Shown piece by piece: positions 17,385 to 26,190 of a DNA stretch of 64,000 nucleotides. Each line of letters starts with the position of its first letter. Position 1 is the first letter of the stretch. Under the pieces are notes generated by a model, which worked only from the letters and a program-made list of their open reading frames with translations, had not been told where the DNA came from and did no database searches. The translations under genes and the position numbers were made by a program. The DNA is from Sphingomonas aurantiaca. GTDB taxonomy: Bacteria > Pseudomonadota > Alphaproteobacteria > Sphingomonadales > Sphingomonadaceae. The stretch is from NCBI RefSeq assembly GCF_003050705.1, contig NZ_QAOG01000002.1:496001-560000 (forward strand). The letters are read 5' to 3'.

Positions 17385-18875
17385 ATGGCTACCCGGAACG
17401 CAGAGGCATACGCCGCCGCGAACAAGACGTACGAGTGGGGTTTCTCCTCGGACATCGAACAGGAATTCGCGCCCAAGGGCCTGTCGGAAGACACGGTGCG
17501 CTTCATTTCCGCCAAGAAGGGCGAGCCGCAGTGGATGCTCGACTGGCGGCTGAAGGCGTTCGCCTTGTGGCAGACGATGGAAGCGCCCGACTGGTCGAAG
17601 CTCAACGTGCCCCCGATCGATTACCAGGACGCCTATTACTACGCGGAGCCCAAGGCGAAGCCGAAGCTTGGCTCGCTTGACGAGGTCGATCCCGAGATCC
17701 TGCGCGTCTACGAAAAGCTGGGCATCCCGATCGGCGAGCAGAAGATGCTCGCGGGCGTGGTCGAGGATCCGCTCAACGAGGACGGCACGCCGAAGCGCCG
17801 CGTCGCGGTCGATGCGGTGTTCGACAGCGTCTCGGTCGCGACGACGTTCCGCAAGGAGCTCGAGGCAGCAGGCGTGATCTTCCGCTCGATCTCCGAGGCG
17901 ATCAAGGAATATCCCGATCTCGTGCGCAAATGGCTCGGCAAGGTCGTGCCGCAGCGTGACAATTACTTCGCGACGCTGAACTCGGCGGTCTTCTCCGATG
18001 GCACGTTCGTCTACATCCCCGAGGGCGTCCGCTGCCCGATGGAGCTGTCGACCTACTTCCGGATCAACGCCGAGAATACCGGCCAGTTCGAGCGGACGCT
18101 GATCGTCGCGGACAAGGGCAGTTACGTCTCGTATCTCGAAGGCTGCACCGCGCCGATGCGCGACGAGAACCAGCTGCACGCGGCGGTCGTCGAACTCGTC
18201 GTGCTCGACGATGCCGAGATCAAATATTCGACCGTGCAGAACTGGTATCCGGGCGACGAGAACGGCGTCGGCGGGATTTACAATTTCGTCACCAAGCGCG
18301 CGTTGTGCCAAGGCAAGAACTCGAAGGTCAGCTGGACGCAGGTCGAGACCGGCAGCGCGATCACGTGGAAATATCCGTCGTGCGTGCTGGCGGGCGATGG
18401 CTCGGTCGGCGAATTCTATTCGGTGGCGGTGACGAACAATCGCCAGCAGGCCGATACCGGCACGAAGATGATCCATCTCGGCAAGAACACGCGCTCGACG
18501 ATCGTGTCGAAGGGCATTTCGGCAGGGCGCTCGGACAACACCTATCGCGGGCTGGTGCGCGTCGCGCCGACCGCGGAGGGCGTGCGCAACTTTACGCAGT
18601 GCGATAGCCTGCTGCTCGGCGACCAGTGCGGCGCGCATACCGTGCCGTATATCGAGGTCCGCAACCCCTCCGCGCAGATTGAGCACGAGGCGACGACGTC
18701 GAAAATCTCCGAGGACCAGCTGTTCTACGCGATGTCGCGCGGGCTGGATGCGGAGGCTGCGGTCGCGCTGATCGTCAACGGCTTCGCGCGCGAGGTGTTG
18801 CAGCAGCTGCCGATGGAGTTCGCGGTGGAAGCGCAGAAGCTGCTGGGGATTTCGCTGGAAGGCTCAGTGGGGTGA
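17385..18875 (+). CDS. sufB: Fe-S cluster assembly scaffold SufB
   Basis: A 496-residue SufB, the scaffold protein of the SufBCD complex on which Fe-S clusters are built. Length matches the family (about 495). Recognisable blocks are [58 protein letters not shown] and the C-terminal [24 protein letters not shown] lies 8 bases before the ATG at 17385; an adjacent ATG at 17382 is possible. It follows a strong hairpin after sufR and is separated from sufC by 95 bp, which include a partial repeat (CCCCGCACATGCGGG near 18890). Confidence 0.96.
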   Translation: MATRNAEAYAAANKTYEWGFSSDIEQEFAPKGLSEDTVRFISAKKGEPQWMLDWRLKAFALWQTMEAPDWSKLNVPPIDYQDAYYYAEPKAKPKLGSLDEVDPEILRVYEKLGIPIGEQKMLAGVVEDPLNEDGTPKRRVAVDAVFDSVSVATTFRKELEAAGVIFRSISEAIKEYPDLVRKWLGKVVPQRDNYFATLNSAVFSDGTFVYIPEGVRCPMELSTYFRINAENTGQFERTLIVADKGSYVSYLEGCTAPMRDENQLHAAVVELVVLDDAEIKYSTVQNWYPGDENGVGGIYNFVTKRALCQGKNSKVSWTQVETGSAITWKYPSCVLAGDGSVGEFYSVAVTNNRQQADTGTKMIHLGKNTRSTIVSKGISAGRSDNTYRGLVRVAPTAEGVRNFTQCDSLLLGDQCGAHTVPYIEVRNPSAQIEHEATTSKISEDQLFYAMSRGLDAEAAVALIVNGFAREVLQQLPMEFAVEAQKLLGISLEGSVG

Positions 18876-18970
18876 GCCTCGCCGTGATCCCCGCACATGC
18901 GGGAATGACAGGGCACGGCCGGCGCATCGCGCGCTTCGGAATTTAGAGATTTGGAATTGGGCAGAATTCG

Positions 18971-19710
<740 letters not shown>

Positions 19711-19714
<4 letters not shown>

Positions 19715-20835
19715 CGATGCTGCTCGACCTTCCCTCCACGCGCGAGGAATCGTGGCGCTGGGGTGATCCGGCGGCGATTGCCGCGGCGGCGGGATTGCCG
19801 CGCGGCGAGGCGCTGGCGGGCGCGTGGTTCCTCGATCTGGAGGGCGCGCGCGCGGTGTTCGTCGATGGCGTGCTCGACGAGGGGCGCAGCGATCTGCGGC
19901 ATGTCGCGATCGCGCCGCTCGAGGGTGGCGAGCATGTGCTCGGCCGTCGCACGACCGGCAATGGCTGGTCGCTGCGCGTCGACGCGAATGCGTCGGCCGA
20001 GCTGATCCAGATCGTTCATATCTCGACCGGTGGCGACAACCAGCTGCCCGCCGAGATCGTGCTGGCGGGCGGTGCGCAGGCGTCGGTCGTCGAGACCTAT
20101 GTCGGCACCGGCTGGTCGAACCGGTCGACGAGGATCACGCTGGGCGCGGGCGCGAAGCTGACACGCGCGGTGCGGTTGCTGCAGGCGAGCGGGTTCGTGT
20201 CGTTGCGCGACGAGGCGGAAGTCGGCGCGGGGGCGAGCCTGATCGTGACGGTGCTCGGCGCGGGCGATGCGGGCACGCGGATCGACGGCGCGATCACCGT
20301 CTCGGGCGACGATGCCTTTGCCGAATATGGCGGCGCGCTGCTGACGCGAAATGCACAGAAGCAGGAATGCGCGCTGTCGGTACGGCATGCCGCGCTGAAC
20401 GGGCAGAGCAAGCAGATCTGGCGCGCGGTCGCCGCGGATACGTCGACGGCGAGCCTGGCGGCGCGTGTCGAGGTGGCGCGCGATGCGCAGAAGACCGACG
20501 GCGTGCAGTCGTTGCGCGGGCTGCTGCTCAAGCGCACCGCGACGGTCAATCTGAAGCCCGAGCTCGAGATCTTCGCGGACGACGTGAAGTGCGCGCACGG
20601 CGCGACGGTCGGCGAGCTCGACCAGCGCGCGCTGTTCTACATGCAGAGCCGCGGCATTCCGCATGCCAAGGCGCAGGCGCTTCTCACGCGCGCCTTCGTG
20701 GGTGATGCGTTCGCGCAGATCGCGGACGAGACGGTGCGCGACGCGTTCGTCGCGGACGCGGATGCGTGGCTGGAGGCGGCACTGTCTGCTCCCCTTCCGC
20801 TTGCGGGAGGGGCCGGGGGAGGGGCTTCATCATGA
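19711..20835 (+). CDS. sufD: Fe-S cluster assembly protein SufD (repeat-derived C-terminus)
   Basis: A 374-residue SufD, the partner of SufB. Family blocks include LRGLLLKRTATVNLKPELEI-type and CAHGATVGELDQRALFYMQS, then SRGIPHAKAQALLTRAFVGD. The last 16 residues (SAPLPLAGGAGGGASS) are encoded by the left arm of a REP-like repeat, so the native end has been replaced or extended. It overlaps sufC upstream and sufS downstream (ATGA at 20832-20835). The N-terminal third is weakly conserved, as usual for this family. Confidence 0.93.
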
Positions 20836-20888
20836 GTACCGCCCTCGATCAAGCCCTCCCCCGACCCCTCCCGCAGGCGGGGGGGGAG
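20789..20888. repeat. REP-like inverted repeat, family B, across sufD/sufS
   Basis: Left arm 20789-20826 (CTCCCCTTCCGCTTGCGGGA and GGGGCCGGGGGAGGGG) and right arm 20851-20888 in inverse orientation. It spans the sufD stop and the sufS start codon, which lies in the loop. Both arms are translated. Related copies lie at 22543-22634 and 34511-34620, with a half-copy at 48061-48086. Confidence 0.85.
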
Positions 20889-22079
20889 GCCCCGGACCGC
20901 GTGTCGGACTTCCCCGCGATCCCCGAGGGCTGGGCGTATCTCGATACCGCCGCCACCGCGCAGAAGCCGCAGGTCGTGGTCGACGCGATCACGCGCGCGT
21001 ATGGCGAGACCTATGCCACCGTGCACCGCGGTGTGTACCAGCGCTCGGCCGACATGACGGTCGCCTATGAACAGGCGCGCAAGGCCGTCGCGCGGTTCAT
21101 CGGCGCGGGCTCGCCCGACGAGATCGTGTTCGTGCGCGGCGCAACCGAGGCGATCAATCTGGTCGCGACGTGCTGGGCGGGGACGCAGCTGAAGGCGGGC
21201 GACCGTATCCTGCTGTCGATGCTCGAACATCATTCGAACATCGTGCCGTGGCAGATGATCGCGGAGGCACGCGGCGTCGCGATCGATGTGCTCCCGCTGA
21301 CGCCGGACCATTGCATCGATCTCGACGCGATGGAGCGGATGATCACGCCCGCGCATAAGCTGGTCGCGCTCGGGCATGTGTCGAACGTGCTCGGCTCGGT
21401 GCTCGACGCGAAGCGCGCGACGGGAATCGCGCATGCGGTCGGGGCGAAAATCTTGATCGACGGGTGCCAGTCGGTCCCGCGCATCACGGTCGACGTGACG
21501 GCGATCGGCTGCGATTTCTACGTCTTCTCCGGGCACAAGCTGTACGGCCCGACCGGGATCGGCGTGCTGTGGGCGAAACCCGAGTTGCTCGACGCGATGC
21601 CCCCCTATCAGGGTGGCGGGTCGATGATCGACAGGGTGTCGTTCGCGAAGACGACCTACGCGCCGGCGCCCGGCCGGTTCGAGGCGGGGACGCCGCATAT
21701 CGTCGGCGCGCTCGGGCTGCATGCCGCGATCGACTATGTCGAGAGTATCGGCTTGGGCGCGATCCATGCGCACGAGACCGCGCTGGTGACCGCGGCGCGC
21801 GAGGCGCTGTCGGGGATCAATTCGGTGCGGCTGTATGGCCCGGCGGACTCGGCGGGGATCGTCTCCTTCACGATCGAGGGGGTTCATCCGCACGACATCG
21901 GCACCATATTGGACGAAGAGCGCGTCGCGATCCGGGCCGGCCATCACTGCGCACAGCCGCTGATGGAGGCGCTCGGCGTCGAGGCGACGGCACGCGCGAG
22001 CTTCGGGGTCTATAACGGGCCGGCCGACGTCGATGCGCTGGTGCGCGGTATCGCGCGAGTAACGAGGATATTTGGATGA
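20832..22079 (+). CDS. sufS: Cysteine desulfurase SufS
   Basis: A 415-residue class II cysteine desulfurase that supplies persulfide sulfur for Fe-S assembly. K236 in FYVFSGHKLYGPTGIG binds PLP, and C373 in RAGHHCAQPLM is the catalytic cysteine. The start at 20832 overlaps the sufD stop; a longer open frame upstream runs through the repeat and is not credible. Residues 8-20 (ALPRPLPQAGGEA) are encoded by the repeat's right arm, ahead of the conserved DFPAIPEGWAYLDTAAT opening. No sufE-like gene is seen in the operon. Confidence 0.95.
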   Translation: MSTALDQALPRPLPQAGGEAPDRVSDFPAIPEGWAYLDTAATAQKPQVVVDAITRAYGETYATVHRGVYQRSADMTVAYEQARKAVARFIGAGSPDEIVFVRGATEAINLVATCWAGTQLKAGDRILLSMLEHHSNIVPWQMIAEARGVAIDVLPLTPDHCIDLDAMERMITPAHKLVALGHVSNVLGSVLDAKRATGIAHAVGAKILIDGCQSVPRITVDVTAIGCDFYVFSGHKLYGPTGIGVLWAKPELLDAMPPYQGGGSMIDRVSFAKTTYAPAPGRFEAGTPHIVGALGLHAAIDYVESIGLGAIHAHETALVTAAREALSGINSVRLYGPADSAGIVSFTIEGVHPHDIGTILDEERVAIRAGHHCAQPLMEALGVEATARASFGVYNGPADVDALVRGIARVTRIFG

Positions 22080-22537
22080 GCGATCGGTTCGAGATCGAGG
22101 AAGTCGAGGCGGTGCAGTCGCCGCCCAAGGCGCGTGTCGTGCTGGACACCGACGGCGATGCGGAGCGCAAGCGCGACTATCTCGCCGGGTTCCTGGCGCA
22201 GAAGCCGCAGGTCGATCTGGCGGGCGAGCCGGGTGGCGCGGTCTATGATGCGATCATCGATGCGCTGAAGGATATCTATGATCCCGAGATCCCGGTGAAC
22301 ATCTACGACCTGGGGCTGATCTACGGCGTCGAGGTGACCGAGGACGGGCATGCGGTCGTCACGATGACGCTGACCACGCCCAATTGCCCGGTGGCGGAGT
22401 CGATGCCGATGGAAGTCGAGATGCGCGTCGGTGCGGTGCCCGGCGTCGGCGTCGCCGAGGTGAACCTGGTCTGGGATCCTGCATGGGATCCGCAGAAAAT
22501 GTCTGACGAGGCGAAGCTCGAATTGGGCATGCTGTAA
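22076..22537 (+). CDS. sufT: SUF system assembly protein SufT (MIP18-like)
   Basis: A 153-residue protein with an N-terminal low-conservation extension and a DUF59/MIP18 domain (about residues 55-150). DALKDIYDPEIPVNIYDLGLIY is the family signature, cut here as DIYDPEIPVNIYDLGLIY, and TLTTPNCPVAESMP carries the conserved cysteine. SufT-type proteins help Fe-S maturation of client proteins. The ATG overlaps the sufS stop. A family B repeat follows before sufA. Confidence 0.93.
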   Translation: MSDRFEIEEVEAVQSPPKARVVLDTDGDAERKRDYLAGFLAQKPQVDLAGEPGGAVYDAIIDALKDIYDPEIPVNIYDLGLIYGVEVTEDGHAVVTMTLTTPNCPVAESMPMEVEMRVGAVPGVGVAEVNLVWDPAWDPQKMSDEAKLELGML

Positions 22538-22542
22538 GCCAT

Positions 22543-22634
22543 TCCCCTCCCGCCTGCGGGAGGGGCTAGGGGAGGGGAGAGCGGAGCGTTGCCGTTCAAG
22601 CCCTCCCCGACCCCTCCCGCAAGCGGGAGGGGAG
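22543..22634. repeat. REP-like inverted repeat, family B
   Basis: Left arm 22543-22578 and right arm 22598-22634 carry CCCTCCCGCCTGCGGGAGGG and its inverse. It occupies nearly the whole sufT-sufA gap; the right arm ends about 20 bp before the sufA ATG. Confidence 0.85.
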
Positions 22635-22654
22635 CAGAAGGAAGGACGACGATC

Positions 22655-23008
22655 ATGGCGACGACATTACGAGTACGGCCGGCGGCGCTGAACCTGACCG
22701 GGACGGCGCATGCGCGGATCGCGGACCTGATGGCGCGGGCGCCCGCGGATGCGATCGGGGTGAAGCTGTCGACGCCCAAGCGTGGCTGTTCGGGCCTCGC
22801 CTATTCGGTCGATTACGTCACCGAGGCCAAGCCGTTCGACGAGCGGATCGACACGCCCGGCGGCACGCTGTTCGTCGATGGCGGGTCGATCCTGTATCTG
22901 ATCGGCTCGACGATGGACTGGGTCGAGGACGATTTCACCGCAGGCTTCGTGTTCCAGAACCCCAACGCCAAGGGCGCCTGCGGGTGCGGCGAGAGCTTTA
23001 CCGTCTGA
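22655..23008 (+). CDS. sufA: A-type Fe-S carrier SufA
   Basis: A 117-residue HesB/IscA-family protein. The three conserved cysteines are in KRGCSGLAYSVDY and the C-terminal GACGCGESF motif. It carries Fe-S clusters from SufBCD to target proteins. The start at MATTLRVRP is chosen because AGAAGGA lies 6-12 bases upstream and the longer open frame is made of the preceding repeat. It is the last gene of the suf operon. Confidence 0.94.
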   Translation: MATTLRVRPAALNLTGTAHARIADLMARAPADAIGVKLSTPKRGCSGLAYSVDYVTEAKPFDERIDTPGGTLFVDGGSILYLIGSTMDWVEDDFTAGFVFQNPNAKGACGCGESFTV

Positions 23009-23034
23009 ATCCCAATGTGAACTAATATGTGTCC

Positions 23035-23082
23035 CCGCGAAGGCGGGGACTCAAACTGGGCTCCCGCCTGCGCGGGAGAACA
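23035..23082. repeat. REP-like repeat, family C variant
   Basis: CCCCGCGAAGGCGGGGACTC and GGGCTCCCGCCTGCGCGGGAG are two short palindromes in tandem, downstream of sufA. The remaining bases up to the permease start hold no recognised gene; the reading frame of the permease is open through them but composition is repeat-derived. Confidence 0.75.
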
Positions 23083-23178
23083 AGGATCGGGTCGAGACGG
23101 GGCAACGCCGAACGACCGCCCGCCTTGCTTGCCCATCCCGTCCTGTGCCACTCCCCCCGCGAAAAGAGGGGATATAAT

Positions 23179-24570
23179 TTGGCCAGTCTGTTTCGCCGAA
23201 AAATCGTCACCGAGCAGCCGCCCGAGCATCAGCTCGCGCGGACGCTGTCGTGGCCGCATCTGGTCGCGATGGGCGTCGGCGGGATCGTCGGCACCGGCAT
23301 CCTCACGCTGATCGGCGTGGGGGCAGGGCTCGCCGGCCCCGCGGTCATCCTGTCGTTCGTCATCGCCGGCGGGATCTGTGCCTGCGCCGCGCTCGCCTAT
23401 GCCGAGATGGCGACGATGATCCCCGCGTCGGGCAGCGCGTATACCTACAGCTATGTCGTGCTCGGCGAGCTGATCGCCTGGGTCATTGGCTGGTCGCTGA
23501 TCCTCGAATATTCGCTCGTCGTGTCAACCGTCGCGGTCGGCTGGTCGGGCTATGCCGCGCCGTTGCTGCGCGGCGCGTTCGGGTTTCCCGAGGCGCTGAC
23601 GCTCAGCCCCGAACTCGGTGGCATCCTCAACGTCCCCGCGATTGTCATCATCGCGGTCGTCGCGGGCGTGCTGTCGTTCGGCACGCGCGAGAGCGCGACG
23701 CTGAACGCGGTGCTGGTGGGCGTGAAGATGATCGCGCTGACCGTCTTCGTGTTCATCGCGTTGCACTATTTCAACAGCGCCAACCTCCACCCGTTCATGC
23801 CCTACGGCTTCCCCAAGGCGGTCCAGCCCGACGGTGCCGAGCGCGGCGTCATGGCGGCGGCGGCGATCATCTTCTTCGCCTTCTACGGCTTCGACGCGAT
23901 CTCGACCGCGGCGGAGGAGACCAAGAACCCCGGCCGCGACCTCGCGATCGGCATCCTGGGATCGATGGTGGCGTGCATCGCGATCTACATCCTCGTCGCG
24001 GTCGCCGCCGTTGGCGCGCTGTCCTACACCCGGTTCGCCGGCTCGGCCGAGCCGCTCGCGTTGATCCTGCGCGAGATTGGGCGGCCGGGGTTCGCGACGT
24101 TCCTTGGCGCCTCCGCGGTCGTCGCGTTGCCGACCGTGCTGCTCGCGTTCCTGTTCGGGCAGAGCCGGATCTTCTTCACGATGGCGCGCGACGGCTTGCT
24201 GCCACTTGGCCTCGCCAAGGTGTCGAAGCGCGGCGCGCCGGTGCGGATTACCTGGATCACCGCGGCAATTGTCGCGGTGATCGCAGGGCTCCTGCCGCTC
24301 GCCGAGATCGCCGCGCTGGCCAACGCCGGGACGCTCGCCGCGTTCGTCGCGGTATGCGCCTGCATGCTGGTGATGCGCCGCCGTGCGCCCGATGCGATCC
24401 GCACCTTCCGTGCGCCGGCCGCGACGCTGGTCGGGACGATCGGCATCCTCGGCTGCTTGTACCTGTTCTTCAGTCTGCCCTCGAAGACGCAGCTGTATTT
24501 CGGCCTGTGGAACCTGCTCGGGCTGGTGATCTACTTCGTCTACGCGCGGCCACGGGCGCTCGCCGAATGA
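23179..24570 (+). CDS. APC-family amino acid permease
   Basis: A 463-residue inner-membrane transporter with about 12 hydrophobic segments. The APC signature region includes GVGGIVGTGILTLIG (TM1), AEMATMIPASGSAYTYSYV, and FFAFYGFDAISTAAEETKNP. A TTG at 23179 is chosen because AGAGGGG lies 7 bases upstream and MASLFRRKIVTEQPPEHQLART matches the cytoplasmic N-terminus of related cationic-amino-acid-type permeases; upstream codons come from a repeat. Substrate unknown. The stop overlaps the start of the MTA phosphorylase gene. Confidence 0.9.
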   Translation: MASLFRRKIVTEQPPEHQLARTLSWPHLVAMGVGGIVGTGILTLIGVGAGLAGPAVILSFVIAGGICACAALAYAEMATMIPASGSAYTYSYVVLGELIAWVIGWSLILEYSLVVSTVAVGWSGYAAPLLRGAFGFPEALTLSPELGGILNVPAIVIIAVVAGVLSFGTRESATLNAVLVGVKMIALTVFVFIALHYFNSANLHPFMPYGFPKAVQPDGAERGVMAAAAIIFFAFYGFDAISTAAEETKNPGRDLAIGILGSMVACIAIYILVAVAAVGALSYTRFAGSAEPLALILREIGRPGFATFLGASAVVALPTVLLAFLFGQSRIFFTMARDGLLPLGLAKVSKRGAPVRITWITAAIVAVIAGLLPLAEIAALANAGTLAAFVAVCACMLVMRRRAPDAIRTFRAPAATLVGTIGILGCLYLFFSLPSKTQLYFGLWNLLGLVIYFVYARPRALAE

Positions 24571-25439
24571 CCGGCTGGACGATCGGGATCATCGGTGGCT
24601 CGGGGCTGTACGCGGTCGACGGGATCGAGGACGGGCGCTGGCAGACAGTCGAGACCCCCTGGGGCGCGCCATCGGACGCGATCTACACAGGCCGCGTCGG
24701 GCATGTCGGCGTGGCATTCCTGCCGCGGCATGGACGCGGGCACAGGATCGCGCCCTCCGACCTCAACGCCCGCGCGAACATCGATGCGCTCAAGCGGCTC
24801 GGCGTCACCGACGTGCTGGCGGTGTCGTCGGTCGGCTCGCTGGTCGAGCAACGCCCGCCCGGCAGCTTCACGATCGTCGACCAGTTCATTGACCGCACCA
24901 AGGGGCGCCCGTCGAGCTTCTTCGGCACCGGTCTGGTTGCGCACGTCTCGATGGCGGATCCGGTCTGTCCGCGCCTGTCGCGTTACGCCGCCGACGCCGC
25001 GCGCGAGGCCGGCGCGCAGGTCGACGACCGCGGCACCTATCTGGCGATGGAGGGCCCGCAATTCTCGACGCGCGCGGAGAGCCTGCTCTACCGCCAATGG
25101 GGCTGCGACGTGATCGGCATGACCGCGATGCCCGAGGCGAAACTCGCGCGCGAGGCGGAGCTTCCCTACGCGCTGGTCGGCATGGTCACGGATTATGATT
25201 GCTGGCGCGAAGGCGAGGACGGAGTCGACGTCGCGCAGGTCCTCGTGCAGCTGGACGCTAATGCGGCCAAGGCACGTGCGATGGTCATGGCGTTGTTGCG
25301 TGGGTTGCCAGAGACACGCGCTGGCTCGCCGATTGACACCTGCCTGGACAGCGCAATCATAACCGCGCGCGGCGCGCGCGATCCCGAGCTGGTCGCCAAG
25401 CTCGATGCCGTCGCCGGTCGGGCGCTTTCGAAACTGTAG
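24567..25439 (+). CDS. mtnP: S-methyl-5'-thioadenosine phosphorylase
   Basis: A 290-residue purine nucleoside phosphorylase-family enzyme of methionine salvage, splitting methylthioadenosine into adenine and methylthioribose 1-phosphate. IGIIGGSGLY opens the protein; FLPRHGRGHRIAPSDLNARAN and GTYLAMEGPQFSTRAES are MTAP/PNP signatures, and GMTAMPEAKLAREAELPY follows. VTDYDCW near residue 210 is the MTAP-type base-binding loop. ATGA overlap with the permease gene (24567-24570) implies translational coupling. Confidence 0.95.
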   Translation: MTGWTIGIIGGSGLYAVDGIEDGRWQTVETPWGAPSDAIYTGRVGHVGVAFLPRHGRGHRIAPSDLNARANIDALKRLGVTDVLAVSSVGSLVEQRPPGSFTIVDQFIDRTKGRPSSFFGTGLVAHVSMADPVCPRLSRYAADAAREAGAQVDDRGTYLAMEGPQFSTRAESLLYRQWGCDVIGMTAMPEAKLAREAELPYALVGMVTDYDCWREGEDGVDVAQVLVQLDANAAKARAMVMALLRGLPETRAGSPIDTCLDSAIITARGARDPELVAKLDAVAGRALSKL

Positions 25440-25558
25440 AAGGAATATATCCGGTCCGGGGCCGGGGTGCGTGCACCGAAGCTGGCACCGGCAATCGCGC
25501 AATGCGATCTCGAACCGACGTGGAACGGTAGGCCCGCCTCAGCAGGCCCACCCGCGCG

Positions 25559-25894
25559 TCACTTCTTCTTGTTCTTGCGCGCCGCGTATTTCGCGTCGCG
25601 AATCGCCTTCTTCTCGGCGTCGGTCAGCTCGACCTTGGCTTCGGCTTCGCGCTTCTTCGCAGCAGCGGCTTCGGCCTCGGCCTTTTTGGCGGCCTTGGCC
25701 GCGTCCTCGGCAGCCCGCTTGGCGGCGCGCTTCTCGCGCTCGGCCAGTTCCTTGGCTTCGCGCGCGGCGAGACGCTCGGCGACGACGGCTTCGTCGATCG
25801 GCGGCTTGGCGCGCAGCGCTTCGAGCGCCTTCTGCTTGGCGGCGGCTGCGCTGCTCGTGCGGTCCTGGAAACTGGGGTCCTTGAAAGAGGCCAT
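25559..25894 (-). CDS. Small charged alpha-helical protein, DUF6481-like
   Basis: A 111-residue protein, almost all helix-forming: an Ala/Lys/Glu-rich coiled-coil-like segment from about residue 35 to 95, ending in KNKKK. The N-terminus MASFKDPSFQDRTSSAAAAK resembles the small sphingomonad proteins I recall as DUF6481. No catalytic motif, membrane segment or signal peptide is seen. Function unknown. It converges with mtnP and is divergent from the lipoprotein gene; the direct-repeat array lies 150 bp upstream of its start. Confidence 0.7.
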   Translation of the reverse strand: MASFKDPSFQDRTSSAAAAKQKALEALRAKPPIDEAVVAERLAAREAKELAEREKRAAKRAAEDAAKAAKKAEAEAAAAKKREAEAKVELTDAEKKAIRDAKYAARKNKKK

Positions 25895-26043
25895 TGTCGT
25901 CGAATAATCCCGTAATGATGGTTTGGCCGCGCGGTCGCAGGGATGCGTCGCCGGTCATTCTGGCAGCGCCTGTAAATCATCGCGCGCCGGATCGGAAGAG
26001 ATGTGTTCGCGCACGCCGATTTCAACCCGTAGGGAAAGGCGGG

Positions 26044-26115
26044 TGTCACCGATACGTCACATCCCAGTCACGCAAGCGTCATCGAAATCGCATCGTAGCG
26101 TCACGCATCCCGCAT
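26044..26115 (+). promoter_or_regulatory. Candidate tandem Pho boxes (11-bp period array)
   Basis: Units begin at 26044, 26055, 26066, 26077, 26088, 26099 and 26110, exactly 11 bp apart: TGTCAC, CGTCAC, AGTCAC, CGTCAT, TCGCAT, CGTCAC, CCGCAT. Five of the seven carry GTCA. PhoB binds direct repeats of TGTCA-type hexamers at 11-bp spacing, so an array of about three Pho boxes is inferred. It ends 75 bp before the lipoprotein ATG, and CATAGT (26113-26118) or TAATCG could be the -10. The rest of 25895-26190 shows no gene. Confidence 0.65.
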
Positions 26116-26190
26116 AGTCGCCTAATCGAGGTCGGCAGGGGGGAGCCTGAGTCGATCCATCAGATAACGATCCGACCGGGAGTCTCTTGA

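Noticed and set aside
18876..18970. Full repeat element between sufB and sufC
   Set aside because: Only one short palindrome (CCCCGCACATGCGGG) is visible, so it is mentioned with sufB but not given its own entry.
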